Program-made: the position numbers and the translations under genes
Assembly (NCBI GenBank): GCA_014385025.1
Contig: JACRTB010000013.1
Location: 19,432-83,431 of the forward strand
Length of the DNA: 64,000 nucleotides
Source: Yanshouia hominis
GTDB taxonomy: Bacteria; Bacillota; Clostridia; Oscillospirales; Ruminococcaceae
Direction of reading: 5' to 3'
Notes under the pieces: generated by a model
The model's database searches: none
Seen by the model: the letters and a program-made list of their open reading frames with translations, nothing else
Told to the model about the DNA's origin: nothing
In this document: positions 1 through 9,346 of the stretch, piece after piece
Layout: each line of letters starts with the position of its first letter
Position numbering within the stretch: position 1 is the stretch's first letter

Positions 1-1
1 A

Positions 2-979
2 ACCCCTGAATGCATGGCCGCAATCACCGGCTGGTTTTTCCGGCGGTTCGGCTGGGAGATTGACCCCGGTAAAATTTTTTTCTCGCCCGGGGTTGTCCCC
101 GCGCTCGGCGCTCTGGTCAGCATTCTCTCGGACGAAGGGGACGGCATCGTCATTCAAAACCCTGTCTACGGTCCCTTCGCCGGAAAAATCGCGGGCAACG
201 GCCGCCGGGTGGTCCAGAATCCGCTGATCTGCCGCGACGGTGATTACACGATGGATTTCGGCGATCTTGCGGCCAAACTGGACGATCCCGCCGTCAAAGG
301 AATGATCCTATGCAGCCCTCACAACCCTTCCGGACGGGTTTGGACGCGGGAGGAGCTGAAAGCCGTCGTCTCCCTCTGCGAAGCACGGGATAAGTGGATC
401 ATTGCCGATGAAATTCACTGTGATATCGTCCGGGCGGGGGTAAAGCACCATCCGCTGCTCAAGCTCTGTCCCGAATACCGCCATCGAATCATCTCCTGCA
501 CCGCTCCAAGCAAAACCTTCAACCTCGCGGGAATGCAGATGTCAAGCATCGTGATCCCCAACCCCGAATATCAGGCGCTCTGGAAGCGTCAGACCATTGA
601 GCGTACCGGACTTTTCCATCCCGGCGCTCTCGGTGTAACCGCGATGATCGCGGCCTACAACGAGGCGGAGGACTGGGTTGACCAGATGAACGCCTATGTC
701 GATGAAAACTTCCGCTTTGCCGCCGACTTTATTGCCCGGGAGCTTCCGCTCGCGCGGGTGATCCCTTCGCAGGGCACCTACCTGCTTTGGGTGGACTGCC
801 GGGGCTACGGATTCTCTCCCGACGAGCTGGCCGAACGAATGCTGCACCGGGGACACCTCGCCCTTGACGAAGGGGTGATCTTCGGGGAAGGCGGCGAGGG
901 CTTCGAGCGGATCAACCTCGCCTGCCCCCGCAGCGTCGTTGCGGAATTCCTCAAGCGGTTTTGCCGCGCGCTTTCCTGA
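2..979 (+). CDS. MalY/PatB-type PLP-dependent aminotransferase (5' end cut by window)
   Basis: This is a fold-type I PLP enzyme of the MalY/PatB group, whose members are cystathionine beta-lyases or aminotransferases. The frame is open from base 2, so the N-terminus lies outside the window; about 325 residues remain of a usual length near 390. Visible family blocks are SPGVVPAL, GDGIVIQNPVYGPF, LCSPHNPSGRVW, IIADEIHCDIV and the PLP-lysine block APSKTFNLAGMQ. The C-terminal part has the usual small domain with GTYLLWVDCR. The exact substrate cannot be read from the sequence: C-S lyase (cysteine or cystathionine breakdown) is the family default, but other aminotransferase activities are possible. 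The gene ends at a TGA and is followed by a long gene-free stretch. Confidence 0.9.
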   Translation, partial: TPECMAAITGWFFRRFGWEIDPGKIFFSPGVVPALGALVSILSDEGDGIVIQNPVYGPFAGKIAGNGRRVVQNPLICRDGDYTMDFGDLAAKLDDPAVKGMILCSPHNPSGRVWTREELKAVVSLCEARDKWIIADEIHCDIVRAGVKHHPLLKLCPEYRHRIISCTAPSKTFNLAGMQMSSIVIPNPEYQALWKRQTIERTGLFHPGALGVTAMIAAYNEAEDWVDQMNAYVDENFRFAADFIARELPLARVIPSQGTYLLWVDCRGYGFSPDELAERMLHRGHLALDEGVIFGEGGEGFERINLACPRSVVAEFLKRFCRALS

Positions 980-1375
980 CCGGCTCCGATTCATGCCGCA
1001 TTCGCAGAACGCCCCTTCTCTCCGCTGCAAATTTCCCGCTCTGCCCGCAAATTTGCCCCGTCTCCGCGCGATGCGAAATGCCGGCCTTTTCGCATCGCGT
1101 TTTCCTATTGCACCGCTTTTGCAAACAGAACCGCCGGCTCTGCCGGTGATGGCAGAAAAGCCTGCACTTCAAAGGCCGGGCGAAACGGACTGGCAACGGC
1201 CTTCGGACAGCGGGAGGCGGTCACCCCAACAGCGCCAGCCTCCTGACGGGCTGGCGGGGCGGTCGATGCAAACGGAACATTTCAGCTTCCATTGAGCGGC
1301 ATGCCGCATCATGTCCTTCCGGGATCTGCTCAACCCTCCGGCTTAACCGGAGATCCCGACTCCTTTTGAAAGAAG
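980..1375. other. Gene-free stretch with leader hairpin
   Basis: I see no convincing gene here; the open frames are GC-rich and have no family signal. Just before the next gene, around 1319-1357, an imperfect nested hairpin (GGGAT/ATCCC outside, CTCCGG/CCGGAG inside) could structure the leader of the peptidase mRNA. No riboswitch class was recognised. Confidence 0.4.
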
Positions 1376-3409
1376 ATGTCTGCCATGACAAGGCCCACCT
1401 CGGACCAAAGCGCCTACCTCGCACTGGTTGACCCTGACGCCTCCTACCGGCTGGCAAAGCGGATGGAGCGCTTTAGGACCAATTCAGTGCTCGGTTACCG
1501 TACCGCCGGTTCCAGAGCGGAATTCGAAACCGGTGAAATGCTGCTGGAGGAGATGCGCGCCATCGGATTGTCCGACCTGCGCAAAGATCCCTTCCCTGTT
1601 GACGGCTGGGAATTTTGCAAGGCGCGGATGCAGTTTACCGATGACGAGGACGGCGAGCATTACTGCGAACTCGGCGGCTACCAGACCAATTTTCACACCG
1701 GCGGCTGGAAACGTTTTTCCGTCGTTGACGCCGGCCGCTGCACCGAAGCCGAGCTTTCCCGGCTCGACGTACGCGGCAAGCTGGTGCTCGCCGATATCAA
1801 CCAGCGGGATGACTGGTGGATTTCCTACCCGGTTTATCAGGCCTACCTGCACGGCGCGGCCGCGGTGATCGCCGTACAGCAGAACGGCTACGGCGAGGTG
1901 GATTCCGCCGCCCTGAACGCTCAGAACATCTGCGGTCCGGCCGACGCCCCCGCCTTTTCCCTTTCGCGCCGGGATGCCCGCGCACTGCGCGCCCAGATGG
2001 AGGACGGAGAAATCTCCGTCCTGTTTGACGCGCATTCCACCGTAACCCCCGGGCAGACCTCTTATAATATTGTAGGCAGCATTCCCGGCTCGGACCCAGA
2101 CTCGATGATTCTGGTCAGCGCGCATTACGACAGCTATTTTTCCGGCTTTCAGGACGATAACGCTGCCGTCGCGCTGATGCTCGGCATCGCGCGGGCCCTT
2201 GCCGCAAGCGGAATCAAACCGCGTCATACCGTCGTTTTCTGTGCGATGGCCGCAGAGGAGTGGGGCGTTTCCGATACCAAGTACGACTGGTCCACGGGCG
2301 CCTACAGCCAGATTTTCCGGGTGCGTCCCGAGTGGGCCGGAAGAATCATCGCCGACCTGAATTTTGAACTTCCCGCCTATGCCCACGATACACAGGATGT
2401 CATCCGCTGCGTCTACGAGTACGCAGGTTTTCTCCGGGAATTCTCGCTGGGATTCCGGGATGTGGGACATATCTACCCTGACGGGGTTTCGGTCGTCTCC
2501 CCCGTCCTGACCTGGTCGGATGACTTCTCCCTCTCAATCGCGGGCGTCCCCTCGCTGGTCAACGATTTTGCCGGCGGGAGCTTTATGGAGACTCACTACC
2601 ACTCCCAATTCGACAACGACGACGCCTACGATCCCGATATTTACCGTTTCCATCATGAGCTGTACGGCTGCCTGCTGCTGGCCTTTGACCGCTGCCTGCT
2701 GCCGCCCCTCGATTTTTCTCCGCGGCTGGAAGCGCTGTGCGGCTCCCTTGATCGGGAGTGGTCCGGTTCACAGCAGACAGACGCGCTGATGGAGGCGGCC
2801 GAAAAAGCGCTTCGGGCGGCCGGCCGCTGCCGCGACCGGGTCGGCGCACTCAACCGGCACTTTGCGTCTCTCCCGCCCAGAGACGCGGAGGCCGCCCGGC
2901 TCTGGGCGGATTCCCGGCCTTTGGAACGGGAGCTGCTTGCCGCCTTCCGTTTCTGCGAGGATGCCTTTGTACGCCTGACATGGCACGACGAGGTGATCTT
3001 TCCGCATCAGTATGCCCAGCGCAATTTGACTCTGCTTGCGCGTGCAGCCGAGGCGCTCACGCTGGGCGACCAGCGCGGTGCGCTCGAGGCTCTCGCCGGA
3101 ATCGACGCCAACCACTATGCCCGTTTCTTCAGCCGCGAGGTCTGCCGTCATTTTACCGACTATGCGCTCCATCAGCCCGCCGAACGGCTGATGTGGGGCG
3201 CGGGACGGCTTCCCGGACACTGCGAGCTGTTCGAAGCCGTACGCTCGCTGGAGGAAAACCGAGCGGACTCCTCCCGGATTCTGCGGGAAATCAGACAGGC
3301 GCAGGACGCGCAGCGCCGCCTTCTCGCACAGAGCATCCGCCAGGAAACCGAGGACTGCCGCACCCTCGCCTCTCTTCTGGAGCAGGCGGAGGAAATCCGA
3401 GTATTTTAA
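1376..3409 (+). CDS. M28-family zinc peptidase with long C-terminal extension
   Basis: This is a probable metallo-aminopeptidase of family M28. The metal-site blocks are visible in order: AHYDS (His near residue 249), QDDNAA (bridging Asp near 260), AAEEWG (Glu pair near 293), ADLNFE (Asp near 327) and THYHSQFD (His near 405). Between the N-terminal part and the catalytic core, residues about 130-200 look like the PA-type insert common in this family (GKLVLADINQ, AYLHGAAAVIAV). About 230 residues follow the catalytic domain and are rich in charged helical sequence; I do not recognise them. No signal peptide is visible, so it is probably cytoplasmic. An in-frame ATG at 1385 is better spaced from the AAAGAAG before it and may be the true start. 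Confidence 0.85.
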   Translation: MSAMTRPTSDQSAYLALVDPDASYRLAKRMERFRTNSVLGYRTAGSRAEFETGEMLLEEMRAIGLSDLRKDPFPVDGWEFCKARMQFTDDEDGEHYCELGGYQTNFHTGGWKRFSVVDAGRCTEAELSRLDVRGKLVLADINQRDDWWISYPVYQAYLHGAAAVIAVQQNGYGEVDSAALNAQNICGPADAPAFSLSRRDARALRAQMEDGEISVLFDAHSTVTPGQTSYNIVGSIPGSDPDSMILVSAHYDSYFSGFQDDNAAVALMLGIARALAASGIKPRHTVVFCAMAAEEWGVSDTKYDWSTGAYSQIFRVRPEWAGRIIADLNFELPAYAHDTQDVIRCVYEYAGFLREFSLGFRDVGHIYPDGVSVVSPVLTWSDDFSLSIAGVPSLVNDFAGGSFMETHYHSQFDNDDAYDPDIYRFHHELYGCLLLAFDRCLLPPLDFSPRLEALCGSLDREWSGSQQTDALMEAAEKALRAAGRCRDRVGALNRHFASLPPRDAEAARLWADSRPLERELLAAFRFCEDAFVRLTWHDEVIFPHQYAQRNLTLLARAAEALTLGDQRGALEALAGIDANHYARFFSREVCRHFTDYALHQPAERLMWGAGRLPGHCELFEAVRSLEENRADSSRILREIRQAQDAQRRLLAQSIRQETEDCRTLASLLEQAEEIRVF

Positions 3410-3502
3410 TGAAATAAAGAGGTTTCGGGAGTTTACCCGCCGTTTGGCAAAACAAAACGCGGTTGGCCGCGGTCAATTGCGATTAAACCTTGCACAATCC
3501 GT

Positions 3503-3532
3503 TTGCGAAAGACTCGTATAGAATGCTATACT
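3503..3532 (+). promoter_or_regulatory. Probable sigma-A promoter for the GNAT gene
   Basis: TTGCGA (3503-3508) and TATACT (3527-3532) are separated by 18 bases. This leaves a leader of about 150 bases before the GTG start at 3683. The leader shows no clear riboswitch or T-box. Confidence 0.5.
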
Positions 3533-3682
3533 GAAATTGTTCAGAGAAGCAGCTCCATCCGGCAAATCGGGAGCGCGGAAAAACGCGTTCTTCCATAGGG
3601 GTGGAATTATGAACTAGCCAAAACTCGCCTGGTGGAATATGCAAAACAACCAATCTCCAACGATACAAAGGTGAGTGAAACT

Positions 3683-4309
3683 GTGAAAACAGACCGATTA
3701 TACCGTGTAGAGAAAAAGGATATCGAGAAGCTCAATTCGCTGCTGACCGAATCCTTCGCAAAAGATCCTCTCTACCTCAACTTGATCCCGCAAGCAGAAA
3801 AACGTCAAAAACTTCTGCCGGAACTTTTTAGCTGCGATCTCGATGAACTCTTTGAAAACTGCGAAATCTATGCCGACAGCCCCGATCTCAACGGAATTAT
3901 CATTGTTTCGGACGAAAGCGAGCCCTACAACCCGCTCAAGTATTATGCCATCGAGCTGTTCTACGCGCTCAAGACCAATCTTTACCTGATTCGTGACGAC
4001 CATTCGCTTAAAACCCTTTGGAACTTCATCAAAGGGAAGGCCTACCTCAACTCCGAGTGGACCAACGACCTGCACACCGACCGGCGGATGCATATTATCT
4101 ACTTTTCGGTGCGGCCCTCGATGCGCGGCAAAGGCATTGCTACCAAGCTGATGAACGCGGTGCGCGACTATGCCGATGAGAACAGGCTTCTCGTTTCGCT
4201 GGAAACGCACAACGAGCATAATGTCAAGATGTATGAGCACTACGGTTTCCATCTTTTTGAAGTGGTTCAGAAACATTTCAGCCTCAAGCAGTACTGCATG
4301 GTGCGCTGA
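3683..4309 (+). CDS. GNAT family N-acetyltransferase
   Basis: This is a GNAT-fold acyl-CoA-dependent acetyltransferase of about 208 residues. The acetyl-CoA binding motif A is clear (VRPSMRGKGIATKLM, with the RxxGxG/A pattern), followed by LVSLETHNEHNVKMYEHYGF, the usual motif B with the tyrosine region. The N-terminal half is typical of GNATs acting on small molecules; the substrate is unknown. I chose the GTG at 3683 because AAAGGTGAG (3668-3675) lies about seven bases before it. An in-frame ATG at 3632 would add 17 residues but has no good ribosome site. A strong terminator follows within 25 bases, so the gene is monocistronic. Confidence 0.85.
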   Translation: MKTDRLYRVEKKDIEKLNSLLTESFAKDPLYLNLIPQAEKRQKLLPELFSCDLDELFENCEIYADSPDLNGIIIVSDESEPYNPLKYYAIELFYALKTNLYLIRDDHSLKTLWNFIKGKAYLNSEWTNDLHTDRRMHIIYFSVRPSMRGKGIATKLMNAVRDYADENRLLVSLETHNEHNVKMYEHYGFHLFEVVQKHFSLKQYCMVR

Positions 4310-4330
4310 AACGGCGGGTTCTGTCCCGCA

Positions 4331-4364
4331 AAATGCCCCGGGAAATATCCCGGGGCATTTTTTA
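4331..4364 (+). terminator. Rho-independent terminator after the GNAT gene
   Basis: GCCCCGGG and CCCGGGGC pair around AAATAT, with an A tract before and ATTTTTTATT after. It could work for both convergent genes. Confidence 0.9.
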
Positions 4365-4385
4365 TTCGGTCCGCGCCTGCGGCAT

Positions 4386-5596
4386 CTATTTTGCGGCAGC
4401 GCGCGCCCGCTCCTGCTTCGAAATCCAGATCGCGCAGGTCGCATCTCCGGTGATGTTCAGGGTGGTGCGCCCCATGTCAAAAATCTTATCCACGCCGGCG
4501 ATCAGGGCAATGCCCTCCACCGGGATTCCAACGGCGCTCAGCACCATCGAAAGCATGATCATCCCCGCTCCGGACACACCGGCAGTGCCGATGGAAGCCA
4601 GCGTAGCGGTCAGAACCACCATGGCCATCTGTGAGAGTGTCAGGGTAATTCCATAGCAGCTGGCGATAAAGATGGTGGCGACCGCCTGATAAATTGCGGT
4701 GCCGTCCATGTTGATGGTCGCCCCCAGCGGCAGCACAAACGAACTGATCTCCGGTTCCGCCCCCATTTTGTTGCAGCACTCGATATTGAGCGGCAGTGTC
4801 GCGTTGGAGGAGGTTGTCGTAAAGGCGCAGATCATGGCGGGAGCCAATCCCCGGAAAAAGTGATGGGACTCATGCCGCTGAGGAACCGAACGCTAAACCC
4901 ATAAACCAGCACCACATGGAGCAGATACCCCAGATAGGCGACACCGATGACGATGGCCAGAGAACCGACGATGGAAGGGCCATTGACCGCAACCACGTTG
5001 CACATCAGGCAGAATACACCAATCGGAGTAATCTGGATGATCATCATCATGATCTTCATGACGACCTCGCTCATACAGTTGACCAGCTCCGCAATTTTTT
5101 CTCCCTTTTCACCGGCAGAAAGAATGCCCGCTCCGGCAAACAGGGCGATCACGATGACAGGGAGCATATCCGAAGTCACCATCGGCTGGAGCGCGTTGCT
5201 CGGGAAAATTCCCACGATGACATCCATTACATTCGAGCTGGTCGCCGCATATTCCGCTCCGCTCGTTTCCAGACGGGGAAATGCTCCGACAAAGGCGTTG
5301 GCCAAAGCAAGCCCTATGATAACAGCCACAGCGGTGGTGAAGATATAGTAAACAAAGGTACGGATTCCGACCGACCCGACCCGCCGAAGGTCCTTCAGGG
5401 AAACAACGCCGTCCGTGATCGAAAACAGAACGACCGGAACCACCAGGAATTTCAACAGATTGATGTAAATGGTGCCGAATGGTTTGATATACTGCGTGGT
5501 AAACTCAGGGCTGCCCAAAAAGCAAAGCCCGGTAAGGATGCCGAGGAACATGCCGATAAAAATTCGAACCGGCAGGGACAGTTTTCGTTTTGCCAT
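4386..5596 (-). pseudogene. Frameshifted dicarboxylate/amino acid:cation (Na+ or H+) symporter, DAACS family
   Basis: The two reading frames here, 5596 down to about 4855 and 4847 down to 4386, together make one DAACS transporter of roughly 403 residues. Such transporters carry glutamate, aspartate or C4-dicarboxylates across the membrane. The first part contains the start and transmembrane helices 1-6. The second holds the TTSSNATLPL serine-rich loop and the NMDGTA motif that binds substrate and Na+. The frames meet at a run of five A (five T on the coding strand) at 4855-4859. Adding one T would turn FSGDWLPP-stop into the expected FFRGLAPAM and join both halves perfectly. This is either a true single-base deletion or a homopolymer sequencing error. 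The rest of the gene shows no decay, so an error or very recent loss is likely. Confidence 0.88.
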
Positions 5597-6014
5597 ATGA
5601 ATGCTCCTTTTTCATGTTGTTAATTGTCTCAGCTCCTGCTCAAATCATAAACAATTATCCATAATATGTATATATTTACATATATTTCTTAGCAAAAGCT
5701 GAATTGTTTCCTGCCTCCGCTTGATTGCTTCTGAAGATCCAGCCGGCGGATACCACACTTTTCAGGTATATGGAACCGCTAAAGCTTCGGTGCGGTCTTC
5801 TCCCCCGAATCGGGTGATCTTTGCAAAGCATCTTTGGGTCTTTTCTAAATATCCCTTTCCGCACATGCCGGCACAGGGGGAAGCCTATACAGCGCTTTAG
5901 AGCATGAATGCGTTTTCCCAGCACCGTACCGCTGTTTTCCGGTACCGGAACAACCACTGCGGCTGCGACATAGGATGGAATACAGTGACTTTTGAATGAA
6001 GGAGCTACCATCCT
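5597..6014. other. Intergenic region between divergent genes
   Basis: There is no gene I can support. An AT-rich block at about 5640-5695 (several TATATA/TACATATAT steps) probably holds the promoter of the leftward symporter gene. Bases 5997-6003 (AAGGAGC) form the ribosome site for the rightward gene. Confidence 0.4.
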
Positions 6015-7055
6015 ATGTATCTGCCGAATCATGCTTTTTACTCCCGCAACCGTCCGGTGGTTCCGCTGCCCAACCCCGGCGAGGGCGGGCCTGTCTACCC
6101 CGGACCCGACGCCTCCACCCCGGTTATTCCGCTGCCCAATCCCGGCGAAGGCGGGCCTGTCTATCCCGGACCCGACGCCTCCACCCCGGTTATCCCGCTG
6201 CCCAATCCCGGCGAAGGCGGGCCTGTCTATCCCGGACCCGACGCCTCCACCCCGGTTATCCCGCTGCCCAATCCCGGCGAAGGCGGGCCTGTCTATCCCG
6301 GACCCAACGCCTCCACCCCGGTTATCCCGCTGCCCAACCCCGGCGAGGGCGGGCCTGTCTATCCCGGACCTCCCTCTGTCAGCTGGCCAAATCTCTGTTA
6401 CTATTGCACCGCCGGAAGAAATGCCGCCGTCCGATTTCTCAATGCTGCGGAGGGCTACAATCCATTCCGGGTCTTTCTCAACAACAACCTGATCGTCAAC
6501 AGCCTGAGCTTTGGGGCGCTGACCCCATACGGCCGGGTCACCAACGGCTATCAGACGGTGACGGTGACAGGTCCGGACGGCTATATTTACCTGCAAAAAT
6601 CGCTTCCCTTCCGGGCGGACAGCCAATATACGGTTGCTGTCACCAAGACGGCAAGCGGACTCGATTTGACACAAATTACTGACGATTCCTGCCCGCATCC
6701 GGAAAACCTTTCCTGCCTGCGTCTCTGCAATTTGGCCTACAACTCCAATCCGCTTGATCTTTTGCTCGCCAACGGGCGGGTGATCTATACCGACGTTCGC
6801 TTCCGGGAGAGTACCCCCTTCAAACGAATCCGCCCGGGCGATCACCAGTTCTACCTTGCGGAAACCGGACAGTATGCCGCCCCTTACCTCGGGACGGTCG
6901 ATCTGGTGGATAACTCCGCGGAGGTTTATCCGCTCTCCGAGCTGCTGGTTTCCTTCTATCTGACGGTCCGATCCAATATCTCCTACACCATCTTTGTCCT
7001 GAGCCGGGGAAGCACACCGGATGCAATCGGACTTTTGGCGGTCGAGGATTCCTGA
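6015..7055 (+). CDS. DUF4397-like protein with proline/glycine-rich tandem repeats
   Basis: This 346-residue protein has no signal peptide or membrane segment. Residues about 16-119 are five tandem 22-residue units containing PNPGEGGPVYPGP, the last one partial. The remainder (from about residue 130) has the layout of DUF4397 proteins: an RFLNAAEGYNPFRVFLNN opening, then FGALTPYGRVTNGYQTVTV and SQYTVAVTKT. A second similar half begins near CLRLCNLAYNSNPLDLLLANG. DUF4397 is a beta-rich domain with no assigned chemistry, often surface-linked; in spore formers such repeat proteins can be coat-associated, which is only a guess here. The gene stands alone, with an AAGGAGC ribosome site about 11 bases before the start. 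Confidence 0.7.
   Translation: MYLPNHAFYSRNRPVVPLPNPGEGGPVYPGPDASTPVIPLPNPGEGGPVYPGPDASTPVIPLPNPGEGGPVYPGPDASTPVIPLPNPGEGGPVYPGPNASTPVIPLPNPGEGGPVYPGPPSVSWPNLCYYCTAGRNAAVRFLNAAEGYNPFRVFLNNNLIVNSLSFGALTPYGRVTNGYQTVTVTGPDGYIYLQKSLPFRADSQYTVAVTKTASGLDLTQITDDSCPHPENLSCLRLCNLAYNSNPLDLLLANGRVIYTDVRFRESTPFKRIRPGDHQFYLAETGQYAAPYLGTVDLVDNSAEVYPLSELLVSFYLTVRSNISYTIFVLSRGSTPDAIGLLAVEDS
6064..6372 (+). repeat. 66-bp tandem repeat, in frame, about 4.7 units
   Basis: Units begin at 6064, 6130, 6196, 6262 and 6328 and are nearly identical in DNA. The few differences (for example GAG/GAA and GAC/AAC) point to recent copy-number change by slippage or recombination. The repeats encode a 22-residue Pro/Gly-rich unit and keep the frame. 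Confidence 0.95.
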
Positions 7056-7656
7056 ACGGGTGTCTCCTGCGGCAAGCCATAGCCGCAGGCTAGACCGACC
7101 GCTTGTGCAGACCCTGCCAGCGCCGATTACCGGCGGACGTCTCAGAGCGCGCCCTATTCCGACCGCATCACCTTCTCCGCGGCCCGTAAATGGGCGATGC
7201 TGCCTAAGCGGCAGCCCTCTACCATCGAAAAAGGTCCGGCGGCAGCCCGCTTCACCCGATGTTTGAAGCGAAAACCTTTTATGGGCGCCTTCACCGGCAG
7301 AACCGGCCGCTGCTCTCCCACAGTAGAGTCCGCGCTTAAAAAGCGCGGACTCTACTGTGCCGCTCTCCGCTCGGGCGCGCCGGGCAGACAGAGCAGGGAG
7401 AGAAGCGCGGCTCACGGGCCAACCTTTTCGGGCTGCGGAGCGGACAACAAACAAGAACCTTCGGATGATGGGGAACCTGCCGATAGAGGAATCATTGCCC
7501 TTTTACAGGATGTGGGGGCGGGCGGTGTAAGAGAAGAAATTTTCAGCACTTGAGAGGCCTGACGGTACAAAGCCTTTTTAGGACTGACCCAAGCGTCCGG
7601 CAGTCTTGAGCCAGCAGGCATCAGGCGTTTTAGGCCTGATGCCTGCTGAAACCATA
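7056..7656. other. Gene-free stretch with two perfect hairpins
   Basis: No gene is supported. Two unusually good inverted repeats lie here. At 7321-7357 a 17-bp perfect stem has a three-base AAA loop and no T tract. At 7612-7648 a 15-bp perfect stem has a seven-base loop. The second is followed closely by the terminator of the leftward gene. Confidence 0.6.
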
Positions 7657-7694
7657 AAAAACAGGGTCGGCCCAAATGGGCCGACCCTGTTTGA
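7657..7694 (-). terminator. Rho-independent terminator for the hydroxyacid dehydrogenase gene
   Basis: ACAGGGTCGGCCCA pairs with TGGGCCGACCCTGT. Reading leftward, a T tract (complement of the AAAAAA before 7661) follows the stem. Confidence 0.85.
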
Positions 7695-7710
7695 CAAGGG
7701 ACGTTTATAT

Positions 7711-8577
7711 CTATTTTTCGTAGTACTCAATCAACGCCTGCGTTCCCTGCTCCCCATGACCAAGTTCGACCATCTTCTCATAGAGATGCAGCACGCTGTC
7801 GAGCATCTCAAGCTCAATTCCACGCGCGTCACATTCCTCCTTGATGATCTTCATATCCTTGACAAAATGCTTGATGAAAAAGCCCGGAGCAAAATCCCCC
7901 TTGAGAACCCGGGGCGCCATGTTGCTGATCTGCCAGCTTCCCGCGGCGCCGCCGCTGATCGCCGAGAGCATCGCCGCAGGATCCAGACCTGCTTTTCTCG
8001 CGTAGGCGATCGCCTCGGTATAAGCAGCGGTAGCTCCCGCCACACAGATCTGATTGCAGGCCTTGGTGTGCTGCCCGCATCCCGCGGGTCCCATATGGTG
8101 GATCGCCTTGCCCATGCACTGGAAGAGCGGCAGGGCCTCGGCAAAATCCGCCTCATCGCCGCCGGCCATAATGGAAAGGGCGGCGTTTCGGGCGCCGCTG
8201 TCTCCGCCGGAAACCGGCGCATCCATCACCCGGATGCCGCGGCGCTTTCCCTCGGCATAAAGGCGTTCGGCCAATGCCGGGGAGGAGGTGGTCATGTCGA
8301 TCACCAGAGTACCCGGCCGGACATTCTCTAAAATTCCGGATTTTCCGAGAAAGACCTCTTCGACATCCTTCGGATAGCCGACCATGACAAACACCGCATC
8401 CGCACCGGATACCGCGCCGGACACCGTTTCACAGGGGGTCAGGCCATACTCCTTCGCCAGCGGAAGCAGCTTTTCCATCCTTCGGCTGTAGGCGCTGACG
8501 GAATAGCCGTTTTTAACCAGATGTCCCGCCATTGGGGCGCCCATGACGCCGACGCCGATCCACGCAATTCGCTTCAT
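7711..8577 (-). CDS. NAD(P)-dependent 3-hydroxyisobutyrate / 2-hydroxy-3-oxopropionate dehydrogenase family protein
   Basis: This 288-residue beta-hydroxyacid dehydrogenase oxidises or reduces a small 3-hydroxy acid with NAD(P). The N-terminal Rossmann motif is IGVGVMGAPMAGHLV. The substrate block is DAPVSGGDSGARNAALSIMAGG, and the catalytic lysine lies in GPAGCGQHTKACNQ. The size matches the family. It lies 25 bases downstream of yebC on the same strand, so the two are probably cotranscribed, although no functional link between them is known. Whether tartronate semialdehyde, 3-hydroxyisobutyrate or another acid is the substrate cannot be decided from sequence. Confidence 0.88.
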   Translation of the reverse strand: MKRIAWIGVGVMGAPMAGHLVKNGYSVSAYSRRMEKLLPLAKEYGLTPCETVSGAVSGADAVFVMVGYPKDVEEVFLGKSGILENVRPGTLVIDMTTSSPALAERLYAEGKRRGIRVMDAPVSGGDSGARNAALSIMAGGDEADFAEALPLFQCMGKAIHHMGPAGCGQHTKACNQICVAGATAAYTEAIAYARKAGLDPAAMLSAISGGAAGSWQISNMAPRVLKGDFAPGFFIKHFVKDMKIIKEECDARGIELEMLDSVLHLYEKMVELGHGEQGTQALIEYYEK

Positions 8578-8602
8578 AACAACGTCTCCCTTTTGTCAGC
8601 TC

Positions 8603-9346
8603 TTACTCCTCTTCCTCGGGCATATCCCAGGAGGTATAGACCTCCTGCACATCGTCATTTTCTTCGAGCAGATCGATCAGCTTCTGCATCTTCTGTGCCT
8701 GCTCCGGATCGTCGATTTTGGTCAGGGTCGTTGGGACATACTCCACCTCGGCGGAGGCGAAGACGTAGCCCAGCGCTTCCAGAGCGATGCGGACGCTGCG
8801 GCATTCGGCAGGCTCGGTCACGATCTCAATTCCGCCATCCTCATACTTAATGTCGATCACGCCGTCCAGCATGGCGTCCTCAAAAATCTTATCCTCGCTG
8901 ATTTTTCCGTCCTCATTTTCGATGGCAATGATGCCCTTCTGCTCAAACAGGAAGGAGACGCTGCCATTCTGACCGAGATTCCCGCCGCACTTGTCAAAAT
9001 AGTGGCGCAGGTCTCCGGCGGTACGGTTGCGGTTGTCGGTCAGCGCCTCGACCATCACCGCCACGCCGCAGGGGCCGTAGCCCTCATAGGTCATCTCTTC
9101 GTAGTTATTCTTATCCCCGTCGCCCATAGCCTTTTTGATAATCCGCTCGACATTGTCGTTCGGGACGTTATTGGCCTTAGCCTTGGCGACCAGGTCGCGA
9201 AGCTTGCTGTTGGAGTTGGGGTCTCCTCCGCCCTCTCGCACCGCAACGGCAATTTCACGGCCGATCTTGGTAAAAACATTGGCCCGCTTGGAATCGGTCG
9301 CTTCCTTCTTACGTTTGATGGTACTCCATTTCGAATGTCCGGACAT
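8603..9346 (-). CDS. yebC: YebC/PmpR family regulator or translation factor
   Basis: This is a full-length 247-residue YebC protein, opening with MSGHSKWSTIKRKKEATDSKR and continuing with GREIAVAVREGG, NNVPNDNVERIIKKA and YEGYGPCGVAVMVE. YebC proteins were long annotated as DNA-binding transcription regulators; some members are now tied to translation of proline-rich stretches. The acidic C-terminus (EENDDVQEV, EEEE) is usual. It is the first gene of a two-gene leftward unit, with a GGGGGATTT ribosome site upstream. Confidence 0.95.
   Translation of the reverse strand: MSGHSKWSTIKRKKEATDSKRANVFTKIGREIAVAVREGGGDPNSNSKLRDLVAKAKANNVPNDNVERIIKKAMGDGDKNNYEEMTYEGYGPCGVAVMVEALTDNRNRTAGDLRHYFDKCGGNLGQNGSVSFLFEQKGIIAIENEDGKISEDKIFEDAMLDGVIDIKYEDGGIEIVTEPAECRSVRIALEALGYVFASAEVEYVPTTLTKIDDPEQAQKMQKLIDLLEENDDVQEVYTSWDMPEEEE

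Noticed and set aside
6064..6372. Regular 66-base repeats as a possible CRISPR array
   Set aside because: The repeats are contiguous with no unique spacers, and they keep an open frame coding for a 22-residue unit.
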